Shown here: positions 33,757 to 42,871 of the stretch, piece after piece
Position numbering within the stretch: the stretch's first letter is position 1
Layout of the letters: the number at the start of each line of letters is the position of its first letter
Assembly (NCBI GenBank): GCA_964480455.1
Contig: CAYZQI010000004.1
Coordinates: 9,608-73,607, forward strand
Reading direction: 5' to 3'
DNA length: 64,000 nucleotides
From: JAABSX01 sp964480455
GTDB lineage: Bacteria > Bacteroidota > Bacteroidia > Cytophagales > Microscillaceae
Translations under genes and position numbers: made by a program
Notes under the pieces: model-generated
The model's input: only the letters and a program-made list of their open reading frames with translations
The model's database searches: none
Told to the model about the DNA's origin: nothing

Positions 33757-36267
33757 CTAAGCAGAGTTGCGGCTTGCATTGATATTGCCGAAAAGTGCCC
33801 GAATGACCATTTTTTCAAAGATGGCTTTGTGCTCATCTTCTGCCTGAATCATTTGCAGGGCATACTGTTGAATGGTGAGTAAAGGCAAGATTATGTTCTC
33901 ACGCATGCTGATAGAAGACCTTGAGAGGGCTTCGCTTTCCATGAGTTCTTGTTGATTAGTGAGATGTAATACCCATTTTTTAGCCAGTAAGTATTCCTCT
34001 CTGAGGTCTTGCCAGAAAGTACCATATTTGGAGTCGTCTTGCATGTAAGCTGTCAGTGGGAAGTAAGATTTTTTCATAGACATAATGCTATTCTGAATCA
34101 AACACCTAAAGAATGCTGAGTCTTGATAAAGTTGTTCTAATCTTTTGGGTGTTTGGGCATAGCTTTCAAGGGCAGTGCCTAAGCCATAGTAGCCCGGTAC
34201 ATTTTGCCTTACCAAGCTCCAAGAGCCTACAAAAGGAATGGCGCGTAGGTCTTTGAGTGTGAGTTGGTCGCTCTGATTGCGTTTGGTAGGGCGGCTGCCT
34301 ATATTGGTGTCGCCATAGTACCTGAGCGTAGTCATTTCCTCTAAGTAAGGCACAAAAAGCGGGTGTTCTTTTAGCTCGATGTATTTTTGGTAGCTTTTAT
34401 CAGCTAGCTCATTCATCAAGGCTTTATCTGTAGCTGAAAACTCACTGTTGGGTTGGAGGTGTTTTGCTCCCGCCATGAGTAGCTGCTGCACATTGTAGGC
34501 AGCTTGCTCATAAGTACCAAAAATACTGGTAATGGTCTGTCCTTGTATGGTGAGTTGTATTTTGTCGTTGGCTATTTCATGGCCTTGAGCGGCATAAAAC
34601 TGGTGTGTTTTTCCACCACCTCTTGCGGGTGGGCCTCCACGTCCGTCAAAAAAAATTACTTGATAGCCTTTTTCTTTTGAGAGTTGGGTAAGTGTAGCTT
34701 TGGTTTGGTAAATTTCCCAATTGGCTTTGAGGTATCCGCCATCTTTGGTACCATCAGAGAAACCGAGCATAATGGTCTGGGCTTTTTTTCTGTGCCGTAG
34801 GTGTGCCTGATAGGTGCTATTTTCATACAAAGCAGTCATTGTAGCTTTTGCGTCTTTCATTCCTCCCATGGTTTCGAAGAGTGGTACAATATCTATTTCT
34901 ATTTCTTGGGGCTGGTAGCCACAGTATTTGAAAAGTGCATACACATTCAATACATCAAAAATATTTTCAGAGTTAGAGATGATGTAGCGGTGTAGCCCTC
35001 GCTTGCCATTATTTTGCTGAATGGTTTTGATTTGATAGATATTTTTGAGTGTATCTTGGGTGAGTTCATCGGGGTAGTCTTCAGGCTTGAGCTGCAATGA
35101 TTTTTCGGTGAGATAGGTGATTTTTTCTTCGTATTCAAGTGCGTAGTAGTCTAGGTCAAATTCTTTTTGGAAGATTTGCGCCATTATTTCGTAGTGTTTG
35201 CTACTGTCTTGGCGAATATCTAAGGTTGCAAAATGGCTTCCAAACAAATGCACACGGCCTATGAAGTCGTCTATCTCAGCAAGGTACTGGCTTCTGTAGA
35301 GCGTAATGACTTTCTGGCGCACTTCATAGAGAATATCAAGGACTTCTTGGTCTGTAAGTGATACCTCATGCTGAAAGATTTGTTTGTAGAGTAGTTCTTT
35401 GAGCCTTGTGAGTGGTATAACTACCTCCCTGAAAGTGAGTTTTTGGCGCAATAGCTTTAAGTGATTGTAGTAACATTTCATGACCGTATTGCGGAGCTGT
35501 AGGGCTACTTTGAGGGTGATGTCAGCGGTAACAAAGGGGTTGCCATCTCGGTCGCCACCAGGCCAAAAGCCTAGTTCTATCAGTTGGGGGTTAAAATCGG
35601 GGGTAGCCTCCATAGCTTTTGCAATATTGTGGTAGAGTGTACCCATAGTGTCGTAGTAAACATAGCGCAAATAATAAATGATACTCTCGGCTTCGTCATA
35701 CGGAGTAGGTTTATGGCGATTGATAAAGGGTGTAAAAGCCAACTGTTGTAAGAGTGCATCTATACGTGTTATACTATCATCTTTAATAGCATTTCTTAGC
35801 CCTCGCATGATGGTTTGTACACTGTTAGAGTAAAACTGTGTGGGATGTGCCGTAAATACCAGCCTTGTACTAAATTGAGAGAGATGTTTTTTGAGGTCTT
35901 CAAAAGTATTGCTACTTGATTTTAGCAAAGGGAGTAACTCTTGCTTTTGAAAACTAGGAAAGGCAGCATCTTCTACACAATCAAAGAGTACAACTTGCCG
36001 CTCTATGTATTGAATCATTCGGAAAAGCAAATTAAATTTTTCCTCAGGTGTGCTAAGATTGGTATGTTTACTAAAAAACTCTTCAATGATTTGTCTAGGT
36101 GCTTGTGCATTGGCAAAGCCTTCTTTGCTGAGTTTGTGCAAAAGTGGGATAAAAATTCCTGTGTAGGAGGTGTCTTCGTTGGGTAAATTCAGGAATAGAC
36201 TGTTGTAAATAAGGTATTTGTTATGAACAATTTGTCTAAATTTTTCGATATTTTCTCTTGCTTGCAT
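33757..36267 (-). CDS. ppc: Phosphoenolpyruvate carboxylase, Bacteroidota type
   Basis: 836 residues, near the usual 850-930. It makes oxaloacetate from PEP and bicarbonate to refill the TCA cycle. The catalytic-His motif is TAHPTQ (H141), where most enzymes have TAHPTE. The Gly-rich PEP loop reads FDGRGGPPARGGGK, in place of the common FHGRGGSxGRGGGP, and the substrate-lid motif reads GFSDGTKDGG, in place of GYSDSNKDGG. The C-terminus is IRALFGNINASRNSA, in place of the common QNTG end. The overall sequence is colinear with the family, so it is likely active, but the deviations suggest a divergent branch with different allosteric control. Confidence 0.93.
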   Translation of the reverse strand: MQARENIEKFRQIVHNKYLIYNSLFLNLPNEDTSYTGIFIPLLHKLSKEGFANAQAPRQIIEEFFSKHTNLSTPEEKFNLLFRMIQYIERQVVLFDCVEDAAFPSFQKQELLPLLKSSSNTFEDLKKHLSQFSTRLVFTAHPTQFYSNSVQTIMRGLRNAIKDDSITRIDALLQQLAFTPFINRHKPTPYDEAESIIYYLRYVYYDTMGTLYHNIAKAMEATPDFNPQLIELGFWPGGDRDGNPFVTADITLKVALQLRNTVMKCYYNHLKLLRQKLTFREVVIPLTRLKELLYKQIFQHEVSLTDQEVLDILYEVRQKVITLYRSQYLAEIDDFIGRVHLFGSHFATLDIRQDSSKHYEIMAQIFQKEFDLDYYALEYEEKITYLTEKSLQLKPEDYPDELTQDTLKNIYQIKTIQQNNGKRGLHRYIISNSENIFDVLNVYALFKYCGYQPQEIEIDIVPLFETMGGMKDAKATMTALYENSTYQAHLRHRKKAQTIMLGFSDGTKDGGYLKANWEIYQTKATLTQLSKEKGYQVIFFDGRGGPPARGGGKTHQFYAAQGHEIANDKIQLTIQGQTITSIFGTYEQAAYNVQQLLMAGAKHLQPNSEFSATDKALMNELADKSYQKYIELKEHPLFVPYLEEMTTLRYYGDTNIGSRPTKRNQSDQLTLKDLRAIPFVGSWSLVRQNVPGYYGLGTALESYAQTPKRLEQLYQDSAFFRCLIQNSIMSMKKSYFPLTAYMQDDSKYGTFWQDLREEYLLAKKWVLHLTNQQELMESEALSRSSISMRENIILPLLTIQQYALQMIQAEDEHKAIFEKMVIRALFGNINASRNSA

Positions 36268-36490
36268 AAGTTTTTGATGAGTTTGGTTTCTATTGGCTAA
36301 AATAGGAATTCATTTAGAAAAAAAGTAGTAATACATCTATTTATTTTATAGCTTTGCTTATTAAAAGTAGGGCATTTTATATATTTAGTGCCATTCTATG
36401 AATTATCTTGCTTTAAAGAAGCTCATCTGACAAATAACACAAAGAGAAGTACTGGATAAAGAATAAATCCTTAAAAGTCTAGCTAAACAT

Positions 36491-36615
36491 TTTTGGTTGT
36501 CTGACAATTTTTGTGGAAATCTGTAGCAGCGGACTTCCAGCCCGCTGGCATTTATGTTCTAAACAGTATTTAGCTCATCTTATCGCACACAATCACAAAA
36601 ATTGTCAAAGAATCA
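36491..36615. repeat. 125-bp dispersed element, copy B
   Basis: Second copy of the element at 9014-9138. Its termini carry a perfect 12-bp inverted repeat (36503-36514 with 36595-36606). The internal hairpin (around 36526-36548) has its three-base loop as TCC where copy A has GGA. A 69-codon minus-strand frame (36570-36779) starts in or after this element and reads into it; I do not consider it a gene. The rest of 36268-36829 shows no gene. Confidence 0.88.
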
Positions 36616-36829
36616 CATTTTTTTCGAGACCTGAATCTGAAGTCTTGTTCATTTAATTCTAAAAATAACGTATTTTTGTAAATTGTTGAACTATGTTGAA
36701 GTGTTGGTTTTTTACTGAGTTTGTATGAGTACACATCAAAAGGTAGCAGACTTTCAAGAATGCTTTCTTTTGATGACATAGCAACTGAAAAGCCAATACT
36801 TCCCCAATCATAATAATAAAAAAATAGGC

Positions 36830-37069
36830 ATGAAAACCCTAGACTATGTATTGCTGAGCATTGCTACTGTATTTTTTATCATTGGCGTCGACCAGATTAT
36901 CAGGCTCAAATATGCCATTGTAGATACTTATTGGATTTTTATGGTTACAGCTATGTGCCTTATTTGGCTTAACCTACGCAAAGCACAACAAAAAAACGAA
37001 GCAAACCCTCCCTCAAAACCGAATCCAGATGGCACTAACCCTAAAAAAAAGAAGTCTTCTCATTCGTAA
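36830..37069 (+). CDS. Small two-helix membrane protein
   Basis: 79 residues. Two membrane helices (about 6-25 and 33-50) and a hydrophilic basic tail (NPPSKPNPDGTNPKKKKS). No family recognised. It precedes the CNNM/CBS gene by 6 bp, so the two are almost certainly co-translated, and it may assist that transporter. Confidence 0.75.
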   Translation: MKTLDYVLLSIATVFFIIGVDQIIRLKYAIVDTYWIFMVTAMCLIWLNLRKAQQKNEANPPSKPNPDGTNPKKKKSSHS

Positions 37070-37075
37070 AAATAC

Positions 37076-38386
37076 ATGGAATACCACGAACTAATTGCCA
37101 TCATAATTACGCTCATATTGTCTGCTTTTTTTTCAGGAACAGAAATCGCCTTTGTATCCTCTAACCGTCTTTATTTTGAACTCCAAAAAAAACAAGGGGT
37201 GCTTTCAGGGCGCATCATTGCAGGCTTCTTTGGAAAGCCCTCTCGCTTCATAGCTACTATGTTGGTGGGCAATACCATTACACTAGTGCTCTATGGAATT
37301 TTTATGGCAAATGTGCTTGAGCCATGGGTAGCTTCTTGGCTTCCCGCACAAATCAATAATGAACTGAGTGTACTCGTGATACAGTCGGTGCTTTCTACTT
37401 TGGTGGTCTTGATTACGGCAGAGTTCTTACCCAAGACACTTTTTATGCTCAACCCCGACCGCCTGCTAGAAGTATTTGCCATGCCTATTCTGATTACTTA
37501 CTGGATTTTATTTGCTTTTGTGTACGTAATAGTAGGGCTGTCTAAGTTTGTGATTGTCAAGATATTTAAACTGCCCTACACAGAAAGTACACCCATTTAT
37601 AGCCTTGTAGATTTGCACAACTACATCACCAACACACAAATTCCGCAAGATACCCCCTCACCCAATCCCGAGATAGACTCTAAAATCTTTGCTAATGCTA
37701 TTTTATTCAGAACTGTGAAAGTAAGGGATTGTATGATTCCGCGTACAGAGATAGTAGCCGTAGAAGTAGATGACGACATAGAAAAACTCAAAAAGGCTTT
37801 TTTAGATAGTGGACACTCTAAAATTATTGTTTATCAGGAGAGTATAGATGAAGTAATAGGCTACTGTCACGCTCTGGAGTTGTTCAAAGCTCCCAAAGAT
37901 ATTCGTTCTATTCTTTCAGACATTATCATCATTCCTGCCTCTACACCTGCCCAAGAGTTACTAGCGAGGTTTATCAGTGAGCGCAAAAGCCTTGCATTGG
38001 TAGTAGATGAGTTTGGGGGCACAGAGGGCATTGTAAGTATAGAAGATGTAGTAGAAGAAATCTTTGGCGAAATCCAAGATGAATATGACCAAGAAGACTG
38101 GGTAGAACAAAAAATCAATGAGCATACCTACATCCTAAGTGCTAGGCACGAAATAGATGAACTCAACGAACGCTATGGCTGGGGCATACCTGAGGGCGAG
38201 TACGATACCCTGGGAGGTTTTATTTTGAGTGTTTATGAAAATATTCCCCAAATCAACGAAGTGATTGAAATTGAGCCATTCACTTTTACAGTACTTTCGG
38301 TACATTATTCGCGCATAGACACCGTCAAAATGTACATAAACCCTGTTTACCTGATGCGCTTGCAAGAGAAGAATGGAAATCACTAA
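37076..38386 (+). CDS. CNNM/HlyC-CorC-type transporter (hemolysin family)
   Basis: 436 residues. An N-terminal CNNM (DUF21) membrane domain (about 1-190; SAFFSGTEIAFVSSNRL start, three or four helices), then a CBS pair (about 210-330; VRDCMIPRTEIVAVEVDD), and a C-terminal CorC_HlyC domain (about 350-430). The family moves Mg2+ or Co2+ or protects membranes; older names call it hemolysin. It resembles GldE of gliding Bacteroidota, but I see no other gld gene nearby. It directly follows the small membrane protein. Confidence 0.88.
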   Translation: MEYHELIAIIITLILSAFFSGTEIAFVSSNRLYFELQKKQGVLSGRIIAGFFGKPSRFIATMLVGNTITLVLYGIFMANVLEPWVASWLPAQINNELSVLVIQSVLSTLVVLITAEFLPKTLFMLNPDRLLEVFAMPILITYWILFAFVYVIVGLSKFVIVKIFKLPYTESTPIYSLVDLHNYITNTQIPQDTPSPNPEIDSKIFANAILFRTVKVRDCMIPRTEIVAVEVDDDIEKLKKAFLDSGHSKIIVYQESIDEVIGYCHALELFKAPKDIRSILSDIIIIPASTPAQELLARFISERKSLALVVDEFGGTEGIVSIEDVVEEIFGEIQDEYDQEDWVEQKINEHTYILSARHEIDELNERYGWGIPEGEYDTLGGFILSVYENIPQINEVIEIEPFTFTVLSVHYSRIDTVKMYINPVYLMRLQEKNGNH

Positions 38387-38435
38387 ATACAGCAAAATTT
38401 AAGTCGGCAAGTAGTTTCTCAAAAAAGCAAGTGGC

Positions 38436-39092
38436 TCAGTGTAGCTGTTCAATCATCACAAAAGCATCGGCATGGTGTGGCTGGGGTTGTATCTCCAAGA
38501 CCCCTGCCAACACAAGAATAACCAGCGTCCGGGAAGCCTCTTTTCTCGATATTTTTGCCATTGTCGCAAATTCTTCTACTGTGATTTGCGTGTGGCCTTC
38601 TAAATACTTCATCAAAAGCCCTTCTTTGATACCATAATTAAATCTGACTGAGCGGTTGCGCTTTCTGCCCTTCAATATTTCACGCATTTCTCTACTGGCT
38701 TTTACACTCATGTCTTTTACACGCACATAGGCTATGCCTGGGTTACTGTCTTCCAAATTTTCTAACACCCTATGAATTTTCTCACTTTTAGGGATGGTAT
38801 AAATTAATACTTCTCGCTCAGATTCCAGCACCACACGCTCTATGTGATAATCTATGGGAGGTGAACAGTATTTTTGGAAGGCTTCATTGAGGGCATATTC
38901 TTCTTCGGAGGCAAATTTAAGCCCTTTGATATTTTTTTCATCATCTACACCAATGAGCAGTGTACCTCCTTCGGTGTTGGCAAAAGCAACTGCCTCTCTG
39001 ACAATACGAACAGGAAACTTTGCTTTCAGCTTAAATTCCAAGTGCTGGTTTTCACCTTGGCGAACCAATTTTTTGAGCGTTAGGTAGTCCAT
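38436..39092 (-). CDS. AlbA_2/Schlafen-like ATP-binding protein with C-terminal helix-turn-helix
   Basis: 218 residues. The N-terminal part (about 1-135) is an AlbA_2 (AAA_4) domain, with LEFKLKAKFPVRIVREAVAFANTEGGTLLIGVDD as its landmark. The C-terminal part (about 150-215) has a winged helix-turn-helix look (ITVEEFATMAKISRKEASRTLVILV). The family is usually a putative transcriptional regulator, RNA-binding or defence protein. The gene converges on the CNNM gene with a 49-bp gap. Function not known. Confidence 0.82.
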   Translation of the reverse strand: MDYLTLKKLVRQGENQHLEFKLKAKFPVRIVREAVAFANTEGGTLLIGVDDEKNIKGLKFASEEEYALNEAFQKYCSPPIDYHIERVVLESEREVLIYTIPKSEKIHRVLENLEDSNPGIAYVRVKDMSVKASREMREILKGRKRNRSVRFNYGIKEGLLMKYLEGHTQITVEEFATMAKISRKEASRTLVILVLAGVLEIQPQPHHADAFVMIEQLH

Positions 39093-39464
39093 CTTGTTAG
39101 GATTATTCCGCTAACCAAGTTAGTAGTTTTTTTAAATTTAAAAAAACATTTCTAATAAATAAACTCTAATACAATGGATAAGTTGTACTGTGGTTTTACC
39201 TATTTTACTGATAATGAGGTAATTTTGAGGATAGCTGTTCAAAACATTTTTTGTCGAGAATCCATTTTCTAGTCTGGTAACAAAAAATCTCTGACAGATT
39301 ATCTCAGACAAAACAATCTATCCTATGAGCAAATATTAATCATTGCGGGTTAATACTTTCATTAAGTAAAGAGTAAAAAATAACTTTTACATTTTTATTG
39401 CCTAAGTTATTGATAATGAATGTATTAAAAGCTCAGATTTCACAACTTATAACTCACATCTTAC

Positions 39465-39907
39465 TAAGGGAGCAGACAAGAAATAACATACCCTGAGCCA
39501 TACTACTGTACAAAAACTTATTGGACAGGATTTCAGGATGAACAAGTGTTAAAAGATAATTCTATGTGTCCTAGCTGCCTATCTTGTTTTTCATTTTGTA
39601 TGGTAGTATGACCCTAATCAAATTCAACGTTTTGCCAAAAGAGAAGGGAGAGGCTCAAGGCGAACGGTAGTTGCTGACTGAAGTGTGTATGCTTTGAAAA
39701 CTTTTTCACTCCGTAGCCCATAGGTTGCAACCTATGGGCTACGGAGTGAAGATGACTGTTTTGTCATAATATAATCTTAAAAAATCCATCAAAATAGACC
39801 TCAAATCACTCAAAAAGAACATACACACTTAACTATTGGACTACCAAGCGGCCTCTCTCGTGATAAAAATCGGGTATTTATTTATTGAACACTCGCTTAT
39901 CAAGTAA
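39465..39907. repeat. Interval with a possible fold-back element beside pyrD
   Basis: The right end (39872-39907) and left end (about 39461-39493) are imperfect inverted repeats of about 27 bp, and both resemble ends of the element at 45086-45349 (for example AAGGGAG..ACA.GAAATA and GGGTA..ATTTATT.AACA). The element abuts the pyrD stop codon. It contains the 46-bp palindrome. The rest of the 39093-39909 interval has no gene. Confidence 0.55.
39705..39750. repeat. Perfect 46-bp palindrome (REP-like)
   Basis: Two 23-bp arms with no spacer (39705-39727 and 39728-39750), core TAGCCCATAGGTTG and complement. Palindromes of this type are common in Bacteroidota and may be mobilised by REP-associated (RAYT) transposases elsewhere in the genome. 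As RNA it would form a very stable hairpin. Confidence 0.97.
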
Positions 39908-39909
39908 AA

Positions 39910-40953
39910 TCACTTAGAACCTAAACTTTTCTCTAAAAACTGATTAATCTTTCTCACAATACCAGGCCCCTCATACACAAAGCCCGTATAAAGCTGCACG
40001 AGCGAAGCACCCGCTTGCAGCTTTTCTAAGGCATCTTTGGGGCTATGGATACCGCCTACACCTATGATAGGCAATGTGCCACCTGATTGCTGGTGCAGGT
40101 AGCGGATTACCTCTGTGGAGCTGTCTTTCAGCGGTTTACCGCTTAGCCCCCCTGCGCCGATGGCGGTAAGCGTGCTAGAGGGAGTTTGGAGTTTATCTCG
40201 TCTGAGGGTGGTATTGGTAGCAATGACACCCGCAATTTTGGTAGATTGTACTACTTCTATGATTTCATCTAGCTGTGTGTTGCTGAGGTCGGGAGCTATT
40301 TTGAGCAGAATAGGCTTGGGTTTAAGTTTTTGTTGATTGTGGTTTTGCAGACTTTGCAAGAGTTCGGTCAGGGGGGCTTTGTCTTGCAGAGCGCGGAGGT
40401 TGGGAGTATTAGGGGAACTCACATTGACCACAAAATAATCTACATATTCAAAAAGAGCGTCAAAGCTTTTAAGATAGTCTTGAGTAGCTTCTTCATTGGG
40501 CGTTATTTTGTTCTTACCTATGTTTCCACCAACAAGTATTTTTGATTTTCTTTTTTTTAGATTTTTGATGACTGTTTCTAATCCTTCATTGTTGAAGCCC
40601 ATTCGGTTGATAAGAGCTTGGTCTGCTTTTAGGCGAAAAAGGCGTGGCTTAGGGTTACCTTCTTGGGGGCGTGGCGTAACCGTGCCGATTTCTATAAATC
40701 CAAAGCCAAAACTGCCCAGTTCATCTATGAGTTGTGCGTTTTTATCAAAACCGGCTGCCAAGCCCACAGGGTTAGGAAAATGCAATCCAAAAACCTCTCT
40801 GCCAAGATTAGGGGTATTTTTTTGATAAATTTTTCTGAGTAAAGTAGGTACAAGAGGAATTTTGTGCATGAGGCGAATACTGCTAAAAGCAAAATGATGT
40901 ACTGACTCGGCATTGAAACGAAACAGTACGGGGCGAATGAACGATTTATACAC
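39910..40953 (-). CDS. pyrD: Dihydroorotate dehydrogenase, class 2 (quinone-dependent)
   Basis: 347 residues. N-terminal membrane-associating helix pair (MYKSFIRPVLFRFNAESVHHFAF), then the FMN barrel: NPVGLAAGFDKNA, GFGFIEIGTVTPRPQEGNP, NRMGFNNEG, VVNVSSPNTPNLR (catalytic Ser region), GVIATNTT and GGLSGKPLK. Class 2 enzymes pass electrons to the quinone pool in pyrimidine synthesis. The gene is single, with no obvious operon partner. Stop codon TGA at 39912-39910. Confidence 0.96.
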   Translation of the reverse strand: MYKSFIRPVLFRFNAESVHHFAFSSIRLMHKIPLVPTLLRKIYQKNTPNLGREVFGLHFPNPVGLAAGFDKNAQLIDELGSFGFGFIEIGTVTPRPQEGNPKPRLFRLKADQALINRMGFNNEGLETVIKNLKKRKSKILVGGNIGKNKITPNEEATQDYLKSFDALFEYVDYFVVNVSSPNTPNLRALQDKAPLTELLQSLQNHNQQKLKPKPILLKIAPDLSNTQLDEIIEVVQSTKIAGVIATNTTLRRDKLQTPSSTLTAIGAGGLSGKPLKDSSTEVIRYLHQQSGGTLPIIGVGGIHSPKDALEKLQAGASLVQLYTGFVYEGPGIVRKINQFLEKSLGSK

Positions 40954-41979
40954 TTTTTGGAGATTTATTTTGAATTTTAGTGCAAATTTAAGGTTTTTTG
41001 GTCACACCATAGGATTGTGAAAAAAGTATTCTAGGCAAAATTTTGTGGTTTTCAACATTTGGTTGCTTTTGTATATTACCTCACCCAAACTAGCTCCTCA
41101 AGGCAGAGGCAACGGGTTCTACACTAATACGAAAAAACAAGAAGCTCCTTAGAAGCCATTACATTACTCGAGTATTATCCACAGCACTCACCCGAGGTAC
41201 TGACAAAGCCTTTTAAGGCGTTCTGTGGGTAGCATCATAAACCATTTAGCTATTAGCTCTAGTGGAGTATACACTTATTTATCTTTTTTGAAGTCTAAAA
41301 ATAGGATTAATTACCTCTGCTTTTGGAATTGGACTAATGACAACGAATAAAACACCTGGCACTTCATAGCTGCTAAAATAATATTTGGTATTAGTTGGCT
41401 TTTTACACAATCCTATGGTACTCAAAAAGCCTTATTAGTGCAGTCAATCAACTTTTAATAAAAGCCTGCACCTAAATTCGCAAAAAAGTCCTTCTATGTA
41501 CTCTATGATTCGATGTAATTTCTTACTTTATGAGCAATTAATCCAAACACTAACAAAAATAGTAAGATTTTGAGGTATATAAGGTTATATTTCAGTAATC
41601 TTTTGAAGAAAATCCCTATCAACTCAAAAGTTATTGGGTGAGTTGCTAATACCAAATTATAGAAAATCTGGTTATTTAGATAGTTTTAAGACATATACTA
41701 ATGACTGCAGATTAAATTAACTTGTCAGAATCATCTGTATTAATTAACTGCTCCAGGCTAATTTAGACTCGCATTTTTGTGCACCATATATAGCTATTCT
41801 TGTACGGACTGTTAGAGCAGAAACATTATCCTAAACTGTCTAACCCAATCTGTAAGTAGCTACCCTAGCTGCAATAGTAGCTGGGGTTAGGGCGACATCA
41901 ATGAAAATAATACTATACATACACTAGCAATAATATACAAAATCAAGACAATTGAAAGTATTTGCCTAGGTATTGAGCC
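40954..41979. other. 1-kb interval of decayed sequence
   Basis: No open gene. The stretch 41340-41527 is clearly related to 53700-53877, with best matches around 41437-41470 and 53786-53815. Parts of the first half (about 41200-41400) have interrupted frames, as in a decayed mobile gene, but I cannot name a family. The right end runs into the terminator of the small sigma-linked gene. Confidence 0.5.
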
Positions 41980-42023
41980 AAAAAAACTTGATTGATACAA
42001 AAAATGTATCAATCAAGTTTTTT
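41980..42023 (-). terminator. Terminator of the sigma-factor operon
   Basis: A 19-bp perfect stem (41981-41999 with 42005-42023, ACTTGATTGATACA core) with a 5-nt loop. On the minus strand it overlaps the TAA stop of the small gene and ends in a T-run. Confidence 0.92.
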
Positions 42024-42258
42024 ATTTCTTGGATTTGACGTTTGCTTCTCTTGAGTATTGAATAATATTACCAATTATTCTATCGGGAGGGCTTGATGTA
42101 TTTTTTGTTAGAGCTTGATAAGCGTCTTTAAGTTCTTTGTACTGCTTGTTAAATTTGGGGTCGGTAGCTATTAGTACTTCAATTACCTTGCTTTCAGCAG
42201 GGGAAGTTTCTTGATAGATGTACCTCACTAAGTCATTTTTAGAAAATACTTTGGTCAT
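42022..42258 (-). CDS. Small protein encoded with the ECF sigma factor
   Basis: 78 residues from the ATG at 42258, chosen over the 42336 start because the upstream part lies wholly inside the sigma gene. It reads MTKVFSKNDLVRYIYQE, then TSPAESKVIEVLIATDPKFN and a C-terminal basic tail. It has no membrane helix and no zinc-binding HxxxCxxC, so it is not a standard anti-sigma factor. The start overlaps the sigma gene stop by 20 bp, so translation is coupled. Small proteins of this form often follow this type of sigma gene in Bacteroidota. Function is not known; a regulator of the sigma factor is my inference. Confidence 0.72.
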   Translation of the reverse strand: MTKVFSKNDLVRYIYQETSPAESKVIEVLIATDPKFNKQYKELKDAYQALTKNTSSPPDRIIGNIIQYSREANVKSKK

Positions 42259-42871
42259 ACGTAAGATTATATTTTTGCATTTGCTTACGCAGATTAATGA
42301 GTGCGTATCGCATTCGTCCAAGGGCTGTATTAACACTTACTTGTGTAGCATCAGCTATTTCTTGGAAGCTCATTTCAGCATAGTGTCGCATAATGAGCAC
42401 TTCACGTTGCTTTTCGGGTAGCTTTTCTACCATTAACCGCAACTTGCGATATGTTTCTTTTTTAATCTGTGCAATTTCAACAGAGTCTTCTGAGAAACTT
42501 AACGTATTAAAAACGTGAGAGTTGTCATCCATAATTGTAGTGGGGTATCTACGCTCTTTGCGGAAGTAATCAATTGCTAAGTTGTGTGCAATTCTGCTTA
42601 TCCAAGGTAAAAACTTACCTTGTTCATTATACTTACCAGACTTGATGGTACGTACTGCTTTGATAAAGGTGTCTTGCAATAAATCTTCGGCAATGCTTAT
42701 TTCTTTTACAATTAAAAGAATAGTAGTAAACACTTTATCTTTGTGGCGATTGACCAACACTTCAAAAGCTTTTTCATCACCTTGTATGTAGCTTGTGATT
42801 AGTTCACTATCATTGGCGCGCTCTTCTCTCACTTTTTTTGTACTTTTGTGGAACGTAGGATTTTGTAACAT
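42239..42871 (-). CDS. ECF-type RNA polymerase sigma factor
   Basis: 210 residues with sigma region 2 (about 25-95; SYIQGDEKAFEVLVNRHKDKVF, AEDLLQDTFIKAVRTI, FLPWISRIAHNLAIDYFRKERR) and region 4 (about 140-200; KLPEKQREVLIMRHYAEMSFQEIADATQVSVNTALGRMRYALINLR). A long, poorly conserved linker separates them. The gene overlaps by 20 bp with the small protein downstream and ends at a strong terminator. Its regulon cannot be read from the window. Confidence 0.93.
   Translation of the reverse strand: MLQNPTFHKSTKKVREERANDSELITSYIQGDEKAFEVLVNRHKDKVFTTILLIVKEISIAEDLLQDTFIKAVRTIKSGKYNEQGKFLPWISRIAHNLAIDYFRKERRYPTTIMDDNSHVFNTLSFSEDSVEIAQIKKETYRKLRLMVEKLPEKQREVLIMRHYAEMSFQEIADATQVSVNTALGRMRYALINLRKQMQKYNLTYDQSIF

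Noticed and set aside
36570..36779. 69-codon minus-strand ORF upstream of the small membrane gene
   Set aside because: Its C-terminal half lies in the 125-bp element and the peptide has no family look; it is better explained as a chance frame.
41200..41530. IS1-family transposase remnant
   Set aside because: Some frames hint at a decayed gene (LKSKNRINY-like peptide), but no DDE-type motif or terminal repeat is seen, so I do not name a family.
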